A stretch of DNA of 58,321 nucleotides from Zygnema cylindricum (taxonomy: Eukaryota > Streptophyta > Zygnematophyceae > Zygnematales > Zygnemataceae): contig JBBHKE010000523.1 of the NCBI GenBank assembly GCA_037447655.1, positions 11,737-70,057 of the forward strand, read 5' to 3'. The notes under the pieces were generated by a model, which was given only the letters and a program-made list of their open reading frames with translations, was not told where the DNA came from and searched no databases. Positions 9,839 through 21,200 of the stretch are shown here, piece after piece. A program made the translations under genes and the position numbers. How positions within the stretch are numbered: the stretch's first letter is position 1; every line of letters starts with the position of its first letter.

Positions 9839-12800
9839 TCAAACAAGAGAAATCAATTCCGACGACGATCCACTACCAAAAAGCGACGCTGTTGTCGCTA
9901 AAGCCAATAATCCCATTTGGACGTGTTGAGAAGCAATCAAACTTCGGCACCTAATCTCTCTCTCGTCGCCACCTGGCGTCGCCCCATTGGCAGAAAAAGC
10001 TCCTCCTCCTCCTCCGAGAGACATAATCCCGTTGGCTGTCCCTCCTCCAGCCGCCACCTGTCGCAATCCTCTCCTTCTCCGACCATAACTCCCGACTCTC
10101 GACGCAACCGGTCCCTCGCGAACTCCGACTGCTTTTCCTCTCAAAGTGACAGGTGGCGTTTGCCCATTGGACGGAACTCCTTCGGCTGCGACTAATGGCC
10201 ACCACATCTGTCTTCTCTGTTCACGTTGGAGTTTACGGAGCCTCCGTGCTTCCTGACGGATGATTCCGTTAACCGCTTTTGTGTAATTTCGAGGATCGTG
10301 ATCACGGGAAATCGCACCTTCACTTCCATAAGATCCGGGATCTGCGAGAATCTCTAACGGGTGTGGATTATTGAGAACGGCTCGCTGAGCTGCCCTCACC
10401 TCGACGCGACACTTGGTACGCTGATGTGGCAGTCCGGCGTCATTTTGCTGCGGGTGGCGAAGAAGGTACAAACCGGCGCCATCTGGCAACAGAGGATGAG
10501 GTGGCGCCTGTCTTTCGTCTGGTTGTAAAACAATCATGGTGCCCATGGGAGCATACATGAGGCGCTGGAAAAGGAAAGAAAACGAGAAAACAAAATTTAG
10601 AAGAGAAGGATAAAGAGGAAAACGGAATTGAGATACAAAATTTGAAAACAAAAAGGGAGAACAGAATTGAAAAACGGAATTAAAAGACGGAATTAAAAGA
10701 ACAAAACGAGATTGAAAACCACCATCGAAGCACAAAACAAAAAAAAACAAAACACGAAAACAAAAAAGGAAAATCGAAATGGGAAAACAAATTGAGGAAA
10801 CAAAACGGAAAAAGGGCACTTGGAACACAAAAAAAGAAGCGCTCGATGTTACAGAAAAAACAGGGAAAGAAACAGGGAAAGAAACGGGACAGATGCACTC
10901 CAAAGTATTGCTAAAAATGACATATCATCAACACGTAAGATAACTAAAAAATGAACAAAGCAAAAGAAGCGGAAAGTAGGGGAAAAATGGGACTTTTTTT
11001 TCCAAATTCCTTTACCTGATGCAATAAACACGGATGGTCTCTGAAAGACGAACTCATCCTTCTCAAAACTTCTGCGACGTGATCGGGATAATCGCACGAA
11101 AAAGCTCTCGGAACCAAATCTCGAGCCATAATAACTTGCTTAACATAAGAATGCGGGAGTTTAAGAAGATCCAAAAGATGATCTCCTCCACACATTATCG
11201 AAGGAGCACCAAAAGTGAAAACAGGTTCGAGACAACTTTTCGGTATACCTCCACGGATATGAAGCATGAGATTTAATAGAGTGGCGAGACTTCCACCGAG
11301 GGAATGACCTGTCAGAAAAACTTTCGCTTTATCGGCCCCGTGTTTCTCAACAAATTTTTTTATGTACGGTAAAAGAGTGTCGTAAAGAGCCTGAGCCGCC
11401 TCGTAAATTCCTCGGTGGACCATCACTCCGAGTGATTCGTCCTCGAAGATGATCGGGTCAAAAGAAATGTTGGTGTGCCAGCTGGCGAGAGAATCGGAGC
11501 CCTGCGAGGGGAGAGTGAAAGGAGGCAGAGAGTTAGAGAGAGAGAGAGAACAAGACAGGGACACAGAGGGAGAGAAAGAGAGATAGATGAGAGAGAGAGA
11601 GAGAGGGAGATGATGGTGTGATGACGGTGTGCGAAAAACGAGAGGTGGGCGAGAGAGAGAGCAACAAAGATGGAGAGAGACAAAGAAGATGCAGACGGGG
11701 AGATATAGGAGAAAAACTAACAACCGGAGAAAAAATGGCATGTTACCTGAATGACCACATATCGAGAATGTGTGTCGAGTTTGTCGCAAATAAACCATTC
11801 ACAGGGACAGCTGACAGGAGTCCCTCCCACTCTCCCCTTCTCACTCTCCACCGCCATAACAGCCGCAGTTGCAAACGTCGTCTCTCTCTGCTTTCGCTTC
11901 TCACTCTCCTCCTCCTCACTCGCCCTCACGATCGTCTTCTCTCTCTTCTCCCTCTCTTCACTCTCTCTCGCTCTCACAATCTCCTCAGCCTCTCTCTCTG
12001 CCCCTTCACTCAATTCTATCCAATTGACAACATCGGAGGTCGACGAAGAAGAGTCTTGTACCTTATTTTTCTCCAAATTCACTGGGCTCTCTTCCTTTCC
12101 ATTTGCTTTTCCATCTCCCTTAAACCCCATTTCAGAAATCTCTCTTCCCTCTCCCTCCTCGTTTGTCCCGCGAGCTGAATTACCTTCCTTCAAGATGCAC
12201 GACACCAACTCCTCTCCTCCTCCTCTCACTCTCCCCTCCTCTGCCATTCCTTCTACCTTCTCCATGGTTTGCATCGCTAATGCAGGTGAGGGAAGAACGT
12301 TCAGAGAACCGGAACCAAACTTTTCCTCTCCTTCAATTCCCAACAATTCACTGGTTTTTTGTTTCTCATTCGAGGTTCCCATGGGCAAAAAAGCCATGGA
12401 TTGGGTTTGCAAAAAAGAGGCCGCAGCCGCCGCGAAAGAATAAGCCGTCGAGGGAGAAACTCCTCCCTCCTCCCCCTTTTTCCCCTTCATATTTTGAGAA
12501 TCTGATCCATCCGAAAGAGAAGGTTTACTCGATGTCTGACTCACCAACTTCTCTTTTTCTTTTGCGGCTGTTTCTGCTTTCACAGCGAGAGAACTCGTGA
12601 CAAAATGTAGACGATGGAGACGGTAAAGATCGGCGGCCTGTAGAGGGATAGGCGTAGGGGAGAGAGGGAGAGAGAGAGAGAGAGAATATTGAAAGATGAG
12701 TGAATGGGTTTTCGGGTATGCGTTGAGAGCCAAGAATTTTCAGAGTCCTAAATAAATATATAAGCACAATAAAAAGTAAATCATAATAAAAAGAAAATAA

Positions 12801-12951
12801 AAAGCATTATAAGTGAAAGTAAATGATATTAATATATGGGATTATGATTACGAATAAGAAATAAAAAAGGTCCAAAGACTTACTGATATCAAGGCTTCCT
12901 CCAGTTCTATGGAGAAAAGAAATGAGAGAGGAGAAGGAGAAGGGGAGAAGA

Positions 12952-13009
<58 letters not shown>

Positions 13010-14512
13010 TCCCACCTTAATCTGTGGGATCATATAGGCCAAATCGCAGAGAGTGGACATGAGAGACACCGTCCGGAGCTCCATAGTAGATGAGTGGCTC
13101 AAAAAGTCCTGCATAGTCTCTTTAGTATGAGCCACTCTCACTCTCTCTACCTCCCGCATTCCAGGTTTCACCTTCTCCGGAAAATTCTCTCCTTCTCCTT
13201 CTCTAATTTCACACTCCCCCAACTCACATTCCCTACATTTAATCGATAATTCTTTTGCCCCTTTCAGGTTCCCTGTCGCCGCTCTCACTCCCTCTCCCAC
13301 CTCCATCTTCCGGTTTTCCTCTTTTCCCTCCCTTTCTCTCCTACTCTCCCCTTCCATAACAATGGGACCCTCATACTGTTGCTTCTGTTTCTCACTCTCC
13401 TCTCTCCTCCAATCTAAAAGGGCAGCCATGGCCCAAACACTCGTCTTCAACGGCTTGCTTTTCTCTTCATTCTCTCTTTTTTTCTCCTCTCCTCCTCCCT
13501 CTTCCTTGCTTACCTCCTCTCTCCCATTTTCCCCGCCCTCCTGTCTCCTCCCGGCCGCCCTAATGTGTGCCCTCAATCCTCTCCAGAGCGAATGGAATCC
13601 CTGCATGTGAGCGCTCCATGTGCGCGATTCCGTCTCGCTTTTGCCCTCCTTCTCCGTTCCGTTTTCCGTTACGGATACCGAAGAATTCCTGATTGCCTCC
13701 AAAGCCGTCGTCACCTTTTTTAAATCGGATTCCGATTCTAAATTAAAATCCTCGTCGTAAAAACCTCCGTCAAAATTCCCCTCATAAGTCATAAAAGCCT
13801 CTTCAAAAACCTCGTCCTCCTCCTCCTCCTCCTCCTCCTTCCCCTCTTCTTCTCCCTTCTCCTCATCTAATTCTTCGGCTCCGGTATTTGTCAAAGATTG
13901 AGGCTTCCATGCTAATAATTGATCCATGGACGAATCCCCGGAGACATTCACATGTGAACTGGTTTCCGTTATCTGCAACAGAGACTCGATCTCCGGTTTT
14001 GACAACGCAGAAGTTTTGGCAGTTTCTGCATTTCCATTCGGAACTTTTTGTACCCTATTTGTTCCCGGATCTGATTTGTTTTCCCTTAACCAGGCAAAAC
14101 AAAATGGGAGGGGAAAAACAGATTTCGGAGGAATAGGAAGGGGAGTTAATTGCTGAGATTGAGATACTGCCAAAATAGCAGAATCTGTCTTTGACGAAAA
14201 CGACAAAGGAGGAGGAGGAGGAGAAGAAGAAGACAACAGAGAGGGAGAGGGAGAAGACAGAGAAGGAGAGGGAGAGGGAGAGGGGAAAATGATGGTGGAT
14301 AATGGAGGAGATTTAGGTTTATTGTTTGAAGACAAATGAGAATTTGAGTTGGTAATAGAATTGTAATTGAAGTTGGATCCAACCAATGGCTGTTGCTGTT
14401 GCCACGTGTCAAACAGATCTACACTGTTGCTGTTCCCACGTGTCACACCCAGAGAGGTTCTGGCTGGCAGCCATGGCTGGACAGCTGTCAGCATAGAGTA
14501 ACCGACCAGCAT
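9839..14512 (-). CDS. PLIP1: PLASTID LIPASE (PLIP1-type) class-3 lipase, five exons
   Basis: Model exons (minus strand): 14512-13016, 12898-12884, 12637-11747, 11501-11016 and 10564-9839, giving about 1,205 residues. The first frame codon upstream of 14512 is TTG, so I start at the ATG. The family releases fatty acids from plastid membrane glycerolipids; that role is known for Arabidopsis PLIPs and inferred here. Exon 4 carries the alpha/beta-hydrolase core: VVIQ-GSDSLASW across the junction, VHRGIYEAA, the nucleophile elbow GHSLGG (Ser near residue 867), ARDLVPRAFSCDYPDH (Asp) and FRDHPC (likely His). Exon 5 has MYAPMG, PHPL, SYGSEG and NYTKAVNG as in plant PLIPs. The protein is about twice the length of Arabidopsis PLIP1. 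The extra length is Ser/Pro-, Glu- and Lys-rich sequence before the lipase domain, including an acidic run near 13800. The 15-nt exon 2 (EALIS) is the least certain part of the model. A plastid transit peptide is expected but I cannot prove it from the N terminus. Confidence 0.88.
12953..13007. repeat. (GA)n microsatellite in the first lipase intron
   Basis: A pure GA run directly follows the exon 1 donor region. On the coding (minus) strand it is a CT tract between exon 1 and the tiny exon 2. Confidence 0.95.
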
Positions 14513-16145
14513 TTGGACCAATAACCCTTAAAAAGTGTGAATCTAATTAAGAAGTGTCAAATTAGGGTTACAAAATTTAAACCTAAATATTCCACTTTTG
14601 AGTACTGAGAATTTTCCTGCAGGCGCCAAAATAGATTTATAAGTAATTGCAGGTTTTTAAGATCCTAATGGTTTCCTTAATTCCTTTTCTTAGTAAAGTA
14701 CGACGTAAAGTACAGTAGCTTCGGCGGAAAGGTTTCTACTTTTTGGATTGCGGATGGAGGATTTAGATTTTAAAGGGAGACGACGTAAAGCAAAAGGGAA
14801 GTCTGATCTGGAAGAAGGTGTCAAGCGGTGGAAATTATACTTTTACGAAAATGGAGAGTGTTCACACATGCGAACCGGAATTAATTCATGTCACGTGTGA
14901 AAGGGTGTTACCATTGGGTTCTGACGCAGAGCACACGAATATGCGTCGGAGCGCTCGGTTTTTTGCGGGGAGAACGTTTTGCGTGTGAGGTTATGAAACT
15001 ATTGGAGGAGACGGCTAGCAGGCATGTATGGTTGGTGGCTTGATGGTCATGGAGGTAATTTTTGTGTTTCAAAACAGATTTTTGGGCAGGTGAAATAATC
15101 ACAGCACGTGTAATAAAGATCTATTATTTGTTCATAAACTGGTGAGTGGCGTACGTTTGGTGAAATCCTGCCCGTTTATGCTGACCCTTGGTTTTGAAAG
15201 TCGGCAATTTCTATAAATTGTATGAAGGGCTTTCGCAACTGCCGGATGACTGCCACGTCATCTTTCACCGACTCCCTGAGACGTTTGAGCCTCCCATTTG
15301 GCCGAATCCAGCGTCAGCTAGCCCTTGTTGCAGCTACGTGGCACGTTTCGCACGAATGCATGCTGTCAGCTACACGCATTAGCCAATAATACAGAATATT
15401 CACACATGTGAGCTAGCGAAAAATGACAAGGCTCGAGCACTAAAGAAGCTGGCACCGATATATCGTCTGGCCGCGGCTAGTTTCCCTAGTCCAAAAATGG
15501 AAGCGTCATCTTATTGCCGTTCCATGTGTTCCGGTTCACTTTACATGTCAGACCGTACTCTTTCCATGCGTCTCTTTGTGACACGTGCCAGAAGTCTTCA
15601 GTGGCTGGAAATCTACGACCTCCACCTCATTCCAAGTGGACACCATGTCAGTTTCATACGGAATTCGGGGCCAAAAGGACGTCTGACGTGTTCAATAAAT
15701 ACAAAAATTAATTGACGTTCGGGGTCAAAGCTTTTTGGTTTTTGCTTCACATTCAAAATTTTGTCGTCATTACGTGGTTGAGGTTGAGGTGTAAATTTGG
15801 TGTGAATATTCTGGTAAATGGTGTAATCCACGTGGCTTGTGAAATGCCACACGCCTCAATGCATTGTTCATTCCAGAGAGCTTGGAGCCAATCAAAGATA
15901 CAACTGTGACCCGAGATTACGAGGTCAATTCCAGATTTTTATATATTTTTGTCTTTCGAGAAAGATCGGATACGGTGGTCAAGAAGAATGACGTGGCTGA
16001 CGCCTCGGCCATTAGTATCCGGTTCAACCTTCTGCGCACCTGTAGGTACACTGGTACAGTACAGTAACGTTTAACGGCTAGCTTCGAATTGCCAGCCATT
16101 GACATTTTCAAAACGATATTCCGATATTAGATGGACATTGGATTA
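14513..16145. other. Upstream region of the lipase gene
   Basis: No gene is recognised. The stretch is rich in ACGT-core words, including CACGTG at 14892-14897, CTACGTGGC near 15335 and CCACGTGG near 15829. These resemble G-box/ABRE elements. It probably contains the lipase promoter and 5' UTR, but I cannot fix a transcription start. Confidence 0.45.
14892..14897. promoter_or_regulatory. G-box / ABRE-like CACGTG
   Basis: TCACGTGTGA lies about 380 bp upstream of the lipase ATG. CACGTGT is the classical bZIP/ABRE core. Arabidopsis PLIP2 and PLIP3 are reported to respond to abscisic acid, so the match is suggestive, but a single six-base word proves little. Confidence 0.3.
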
Positions 16146-16253
16146 GAGAACAGTATACCGCCAATCGCTATTAGAGTAAAGGAATAAATAGCGTAAAAAA
16201 AAAATAGTGTTATTAACGCTAATTAGGAAAAAAAAAAAAAAAAAAAAAAACAT

Positions 16254-17420
16254 ATATGCTAATTAATCACTAAGGGTGAACTTCCATTAAAGGAAAAGTG
16301 GGGTTGTTTACTGGACGTCGTACTATTTCGTACAGATTCGTACCATTTATTTAATTTTGTTAGACGAAACATGTTAACTTCATGGCTCCAATATTATAGG
16401 CGTAAGTATCGACCGTTGGATGTTTCACTTTTTTAGATTCGCGAAGCAATCGCGCACATCGTCCAGTGTGAAGTGACTCTCCTAGGCGAGCAGAGTTTCT
16501 TCACACTGGTCGTGTACCATTGGTACACATGAAAAAAATATATATATATATATATCCACCACGAACACGCGAAGAGAAACGAACTTGTCGCACATGCAAT
16601 GTGCCTTCGGTGTATGCAGGTCGACCGAAACATCCTCGCACGCTCCTTTTGACATCCGTTGACCATCAAAGTTTGCGGGGCCTTTTTGCCATTCCGTTTC
16701 GAATTTTTTATTTTCAATTTCAAAATTAAAATTTGGTTGCAAAATTTTCGTACGAAGCATTAACTACCTCCTCTCGTACAAATTTTATATACAAATTTTC
16801 AATTTGAAGAACATTTTTAGATTTTAAGAATCTGAATACTAGCCTACGTGGCCGTCAATCATAATTGAGAAACGATGTTTACAGGCACGACATAATGGAA
16901 CGTCGTGCCATAAAACACTAGAAATAGACGACTCCGCATGTTTACTGGGACCGCCTAATGGAGAACAATCCTAAGGGTGAATTTCCATTAAGACGTTCTG
17001 TAATTATACGACCAACATTACAACATGCCACAATTTGAACGAAGTTCCATTGCGGAGAGTCTGTAATCCACGTGTTGATAATTTACTGTTACCTTGTGAG
17101 TTAAGATCGGATATTGAAAATCGTCAATGATTTTCACACCGACCAAGAATCTTCATTTGCGTACCATGTACGTCCGTACTAGGTCATCGTTTAACATAAC
17201 TTTTATACTCTATGAAGACGCTTTGTCAAATACCACCTCATTTTTAGGGTTACTGTTTTTTCGCGTGAAAAATGAGCGTTGCTAGAAATAGCATGACGAA
17301 TGTGCGTTACGACATTTCGTTTGTATTTTATGTTGGATTTTTGAATGCGTATATCGTGTGTGATTTTATTTTATTTCTGTTGGTTGCCATCTTGACACTA
17401 ATGCTCATTATCCAACGTGT
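16254..17420 (+). mobile_element. 1.15-kb dispersed repeat 'R1', copy 1
   Basis: It starts near AATTAATCACTAAGGGTGAA and runs to about CCAACGTGTTGCG. A second copy in the same orientation is at 38857-40010, and a partial inverted copy is at 23790-24110. Internal hairpins include GTGTGAAGTGACTCT with AGAGTTTCTTCACAC (about 16468-16506) and GGCACGAC with GTCGTGCC (about 16884-16911). No open frame is convincing, so it looks like a non-autonomous element of unknown class. Confidence 0.8.
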
Positions 17421-17815
17421 TGCGACTCAAATTTTTATGTAACTAGTAAATCAATGCCCGTTACACGGGCAAAGTTCGTGTTGTGTGTGTTAAAGGTTGT
17501 ATAGAGTTTTTGTACTCTATATATTTGGGAACAACTAGACCGCCAATCGTTATTAGTGTAGTGTTTTTTTTCTATTCTCAAATAGCGTAGCTTATTATAT
17601 TTTTTCCTTTACGCCATTTAGGGTTATTTTCCAAGTAACGTACAAAATGAAAGGACGTTGTCGTTTAAATAGTGTGGTGTACGGTACGTGTCAGACTGTA
17701 CAAATTTGTACCTTTTTAAGTGAAAAGGTATAATTAATGAGTTTTAGTAACCGCGAACGCACGAGAATGTGCGCTATAAAAAAGGGATAAAATTGGGTTG
17801 TCAAATATCACGTTC

Positions 17816-18868
17816 ATGAAACTGTGAGACCTCCATAAGTCCTCAGAGTGGACAGCTTCCAAGAAGCCTCTAGGATAACCCTGACCCCTTTGTGTTTCAG
17901 CAAAAATAACTGCCACCCTGGCAGACAAAAACTCTGACCAACTTCACCCCTGTGAAGACAAGACTCCCCTGAGTTGATAGCAAAAAAAATCTTTGAATTT
18001 GCTCCCCTGAGCAGTAAGTTATGGAGGGTCAAAGTTGACCTTTTGTACAGAAGCTCTCTAGGAGAGAGGGTCATATCTTCTAATTTTTCTAAGTCTTATC
18101 TCTCTCACAGACTCTATCTACTGATGTACGGAGCCAATCAAATTATAGTTCCGTACACAAAAGTACATCTGCCGGTGTACTTTCTGTACGGACTCTGTAC
18201 GACATGGCCTAAATGTCGACACATGGTATGTACGGATTCGCTCCCTTAATCCTCGGAGATGCCGGGATCTAATGTCATTCCGCCATGTGTCATCCGATGT
18301 GGCGATGACCACAAACCGCCGAAATCCTCTTCCGCGATCTCGGCGTTAATTCCGGCCGTTCGATTAAATTCACATTTAATCGTAGCTGTAATAAATACAT
18401 GCGCGGTATTCGTTTCACTTAAGAATTAAATGCGCAGTATTGGTTTCTTATCCGTACCGGAATCCGTACTTTTACATTTACTGGATATATGTCTCCCGTA
18501 AACAGTTACAGTTAAACGAACTATCCTACGTATAAATGTTTAAGTAATTATCAAACCATATAGTACATAACACTACTCCTAGACTTAACGGCTAAGGCTA
18601 CCGGCTACCGGTTGTCTGCCGGCCGGCAGGTACCAGGATCAAATCCTGTCGCCGGCACATACCTTTTAGAAAATTAAACCCCTAACTAAAATATATTTTC
18701 CCGTAAACCTCTGGATAGCCTAGGTAGCCATGGCTCTAGCTCCTTCTCCAATTTCTCAGTGACTGCGACAAGTTTGAGAAGTTGGAGAGAGAAGTTAGAG
18801 GTAGACTGCCTCGGCTTCTTTCTTATTTCTATTCAGACCTAGAAAATACTTTAAAAGACCATTAATTT
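17816..18868 (+). mobile_element. Hairpin-chain element 'HTR', copy A
   Basis: The 5' part is a chain of perfect small hairpins with CCCT-type loops: 17910-17924 (CTGCC/GGCAG), 17942-17957 (CTTCAC/GTGAAG), 17963-17974 (ACTC/GAGT) and 18001-18012 (GCTC/GAGC). A GTAC-rich middle (about 18120-18210) is shared with the other copies. A tRNA-like T-arm CAGGATCAAATCCTG lies at 18634-18648. A long 3' hairpin occupies 18722-18811. The copy ends near GACCTAGAAAATAC at 18837-18850. No protein is encoded. It is probably a retroelement derivative, but I cannot assign it to SINEs, TRIMs or solo LTRs. Confidence 0.6.
18722..18811 (+). ncRNA. Conserved terminal hairpin of HTR copy A
   Basis: The outer stem is AGGTAG/CTGCCT and the long inner stem is TCTCCAATTTCTCA with TGAGAAGTTGGAGA. 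The loop reads GTGACTGCGACAAGT. The same loop with different stem sequence occurs at 21493-21582 (minus), 22924-23012 and 28092-28179. It is called an RNA-like structure only from pairing; there is no evidence of expression. Confidence 0.5.
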
Positions 18869-19614
18869 ATACAGTTCACACATATTCGTCCAACAACCAC
18901 GTTTCGACTTTATGAACGTACGATTTGTGTACGATTTGTCAGATTTTGTACCACTACCTATATTAGTGTAAGCATGTTTACGACCGACATTTATTTTTTT
19001 CAAAGACCCAAATTAGAATTATTAAACCATTAGAATGTATGTGTTTTTTCAAAAATTTCAAATTCTTAATTAGCGTAAACCACGGTAATTATTCATATAC
19101 GCTAAAGAAGCTTCTACGCTATTAACGATTGGCGGTGTACAGGTGGGTTTTTTGATGAACTATACAAATGTAAATTATATATGAGAATAGCAACCATAGG
19201 GTGTTTTGATTTACAACACAAATATAAACAATTTTAAACCGAGAGAATGTCCCATTTAAGATGTCATTCTGTTCAAACAAACATGTTTTGAAGTTCATAA
19301 TCATATTTAGTCTACTTCACAACAGGAATATTGTATTTCAGACTAACTGGGTTTATTGATGACTGAGTGTCACCTTTGCAATAAGGTTCAATGGTGTGTT
19401 GCTTAGCAATTTCAACTGACTTAGTATACTTAACTAACCATTCTCCGCCTATATCCATGTGTAACTGTCAGAAATCAAATGTTTTTTTTTAGCTACAAAT
19501 TTCATGTTGGTGTGTTTTGTTACACAATATGATTTGAAATAAATCAATGCCCATTACAAGGGCATGTACCCTGTCTAGTTAATCATACCCGTACTGCGGA
19601 CGCACGGCAACGCT

Positions 19615-20160
19615 ACTCCGCGAATCGTTATTAGTGTCAAAGTTTAATTAGTGTTGACGAAAATTTACTGTAATTGATGCTAATTAAGATTTTTTTTTTT
19701 TTTTTTAAAGGTGAATTATAATTTCGACATTATGCTAACTTGGGAACAACAAAAATAGAATATTATCCGTACGATTATACACATTAATATATGTATATGT
19801 ACAAAATATTAGAAATCGCACGCCGTCGTCAAATTGAAATATCCGTACATGTCACACTAATTTACGTGTCAAAATAATCTCGTTTTTTTAGCGCACGTTC
19901 CTATGCGTGCGCGTCTGATTAAATTGATTTTTTGAAAAAAATTCACTGGAAAAGGTAGATTTAAGTACGGTATGACATTGACCGTACACCACACTATTTA
20001 AATCTTATTGTACTTTCGTTCTTTACGCTATTTTGTAGGGTACCTTAACTAACGTCAAGGAAAATTTAAAATCATTTATCCTATTTGAGGAAAAAAATCA
20101 AAATTTTAAGAACCCCAATTAGTGACTTTGACACTAATAACGATAATGATTCGCGGTGTA
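19615..20160. mobile_element. MITE-like element, ~546 bp
   Basis: The left end is CTCCGCGAATCGTTATTAGTGTC. The right end is CACTAATAACGATAATGATTCGCGGTGTA, with a small internal duplication of the CGATAATGAT part. The interior is AT-rich with no coding sequence. Confidence 0.65.
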
Positions 20161-20877
20161 CATAACGACAACAGTACGGCGGTCTATACTGCAACGGTTG
20201 GCAATGTTACATTACGCCATCCGTACGGCGGTTAGTCTTTATGCTATTCTGTACGGTACCTTAATTAAAGTAAAGGAAAAATTAAAATCATGTATCCTAT
20301 TTAAAAAAAAAATCAGAATTTTAGGAACCCAAATTAAAGTTATATACTTTAATAATGATCCACGGTGTACATTGTGCCTTCGGTACGGTGGTCCGTACTG
20401 CGGTTAGACGGCAACGCTACATTGTGCCAAGGGTACGGCGGTCTACGACGGTTGACAACGTTACATTGTGCCAACCATACGCGGTCTGCATAGTGACGGT
20501 TGGCAATGATACACTACGCCATCCAGACGGCGGTCTGCATCATGACGCACGACAACGTAAAATTACATCATCCGTACGGCGGTCTGCACCGCGACGCACG
20601 GCAACGTAAATTTACGCCATCCGTATGGCGGTCTGCACAACGACGCACGACAACGTAAAATTACGTCATCCGTACGACGGTTTGCACCGCGACGCACGGC
20701 AACGTAAAATTACGCCATCCGTACGGTGGTCTGCACAGGGACGCACGGCAACGTTAAATTACGCCATACGTACGGCGGTCTGCACAGCGACGCACGACAA
20801 CGTTAAATTACGCCAACGGTACAACGGTCTATACAACCGGCGGTCACATGGCAACGCTGCATCGTGCCCGTCCGTAC
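20161..20877 (+). repeat. 49-bp minisatellite (left part)
   Basis: Five regular 49-bp units lie at about 20578-20822, each containing GGTCTGCAC, CGACGCACGGCAACG and TACGCCATCCGTAC. Increasingly diverged units extend left to about 20160. Similar diverged sequence resumes at 21201, so the array has been split by the 20887-21200 insertion. Confidence 0.85.
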
Positions 20878-20886
20878 TGCGGACGG

Positions 20887-21200
20887 ACAAAAAAGTTATT
20901 GACAAACACACCGCCTATATAAGGGTTTCCAGAAGGCGAACAAAGTTCTCTTATTTATATAGTGATTGGTGATGTACCTCGCGAGGTACATCACCAATTA
21001 CAAAAACTTTCAAAGCGAATGCTTCGCGAAAAAATATGTGACGGTCATTGTTAACTCCTAGACTTTTGGAGAATAGTGGCAAGATTCTTTGTAATGTTGT
21101 TTTCCTCATCAGTATATAAATAAGAGAACCTTGTTCGCCCCTCCAAAAATCCTTATATAGGCGATGTGTGTCTGTCAAGGATTTTTTCTATCACACGCAG
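20887..21200. mobile_element. Palindromic foldback/MULE-like element in the minisatellite
   Basis: Inverted repeats of roughly 60 bp pair 20899-20960 with 21113-21177; both arms contain CGCCTATATAAGG and TCTCTTATTTATATA. Inside is a perfect 34-bp palindrome (about 20965-20998) centred on CTCGCGAG. TGCGGACGG occurs at 20878-20886 and 21201-21209, compatible with a 9-bp target duplication. The surrounding satellite has similar words, so that is not proof. About 90 bp of the interior recurs at about 40011-40100. Confidence 0.65.

Larger units (their letters stand above)
17527..19140. mobile_element. MITE-like element interrupted by a hairpin-rich insertion
   Basis: The left end ACCGCCAATCGTTATTAGTG and right end CTATTAACGATTGGCGGTGTAC match each other as inverted repeats. 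They share the CCGCC variant instead of the commoner CCGCG. The ends are 1.6 kb apart because a hairpin-chain element (about 17816-18870) sits between them. Without the insertion the MITE would be about 550-600 bp, like the one at 19615-20160. Confidence 0.6.

Noticed and set aside
11618-12600. Long plus-strand open frames across the lipase gene
   Set aside because: They are antisense shadows of the lipase exons; the minus-strand frame matches the PLIP family.
20575-20825. CRISPR array (regular 49-bp spacing)
   Set aside because: The whole 49-bp unit is repeated with scattered changes; there are no unique spacers, and the genome is eukaryotic.
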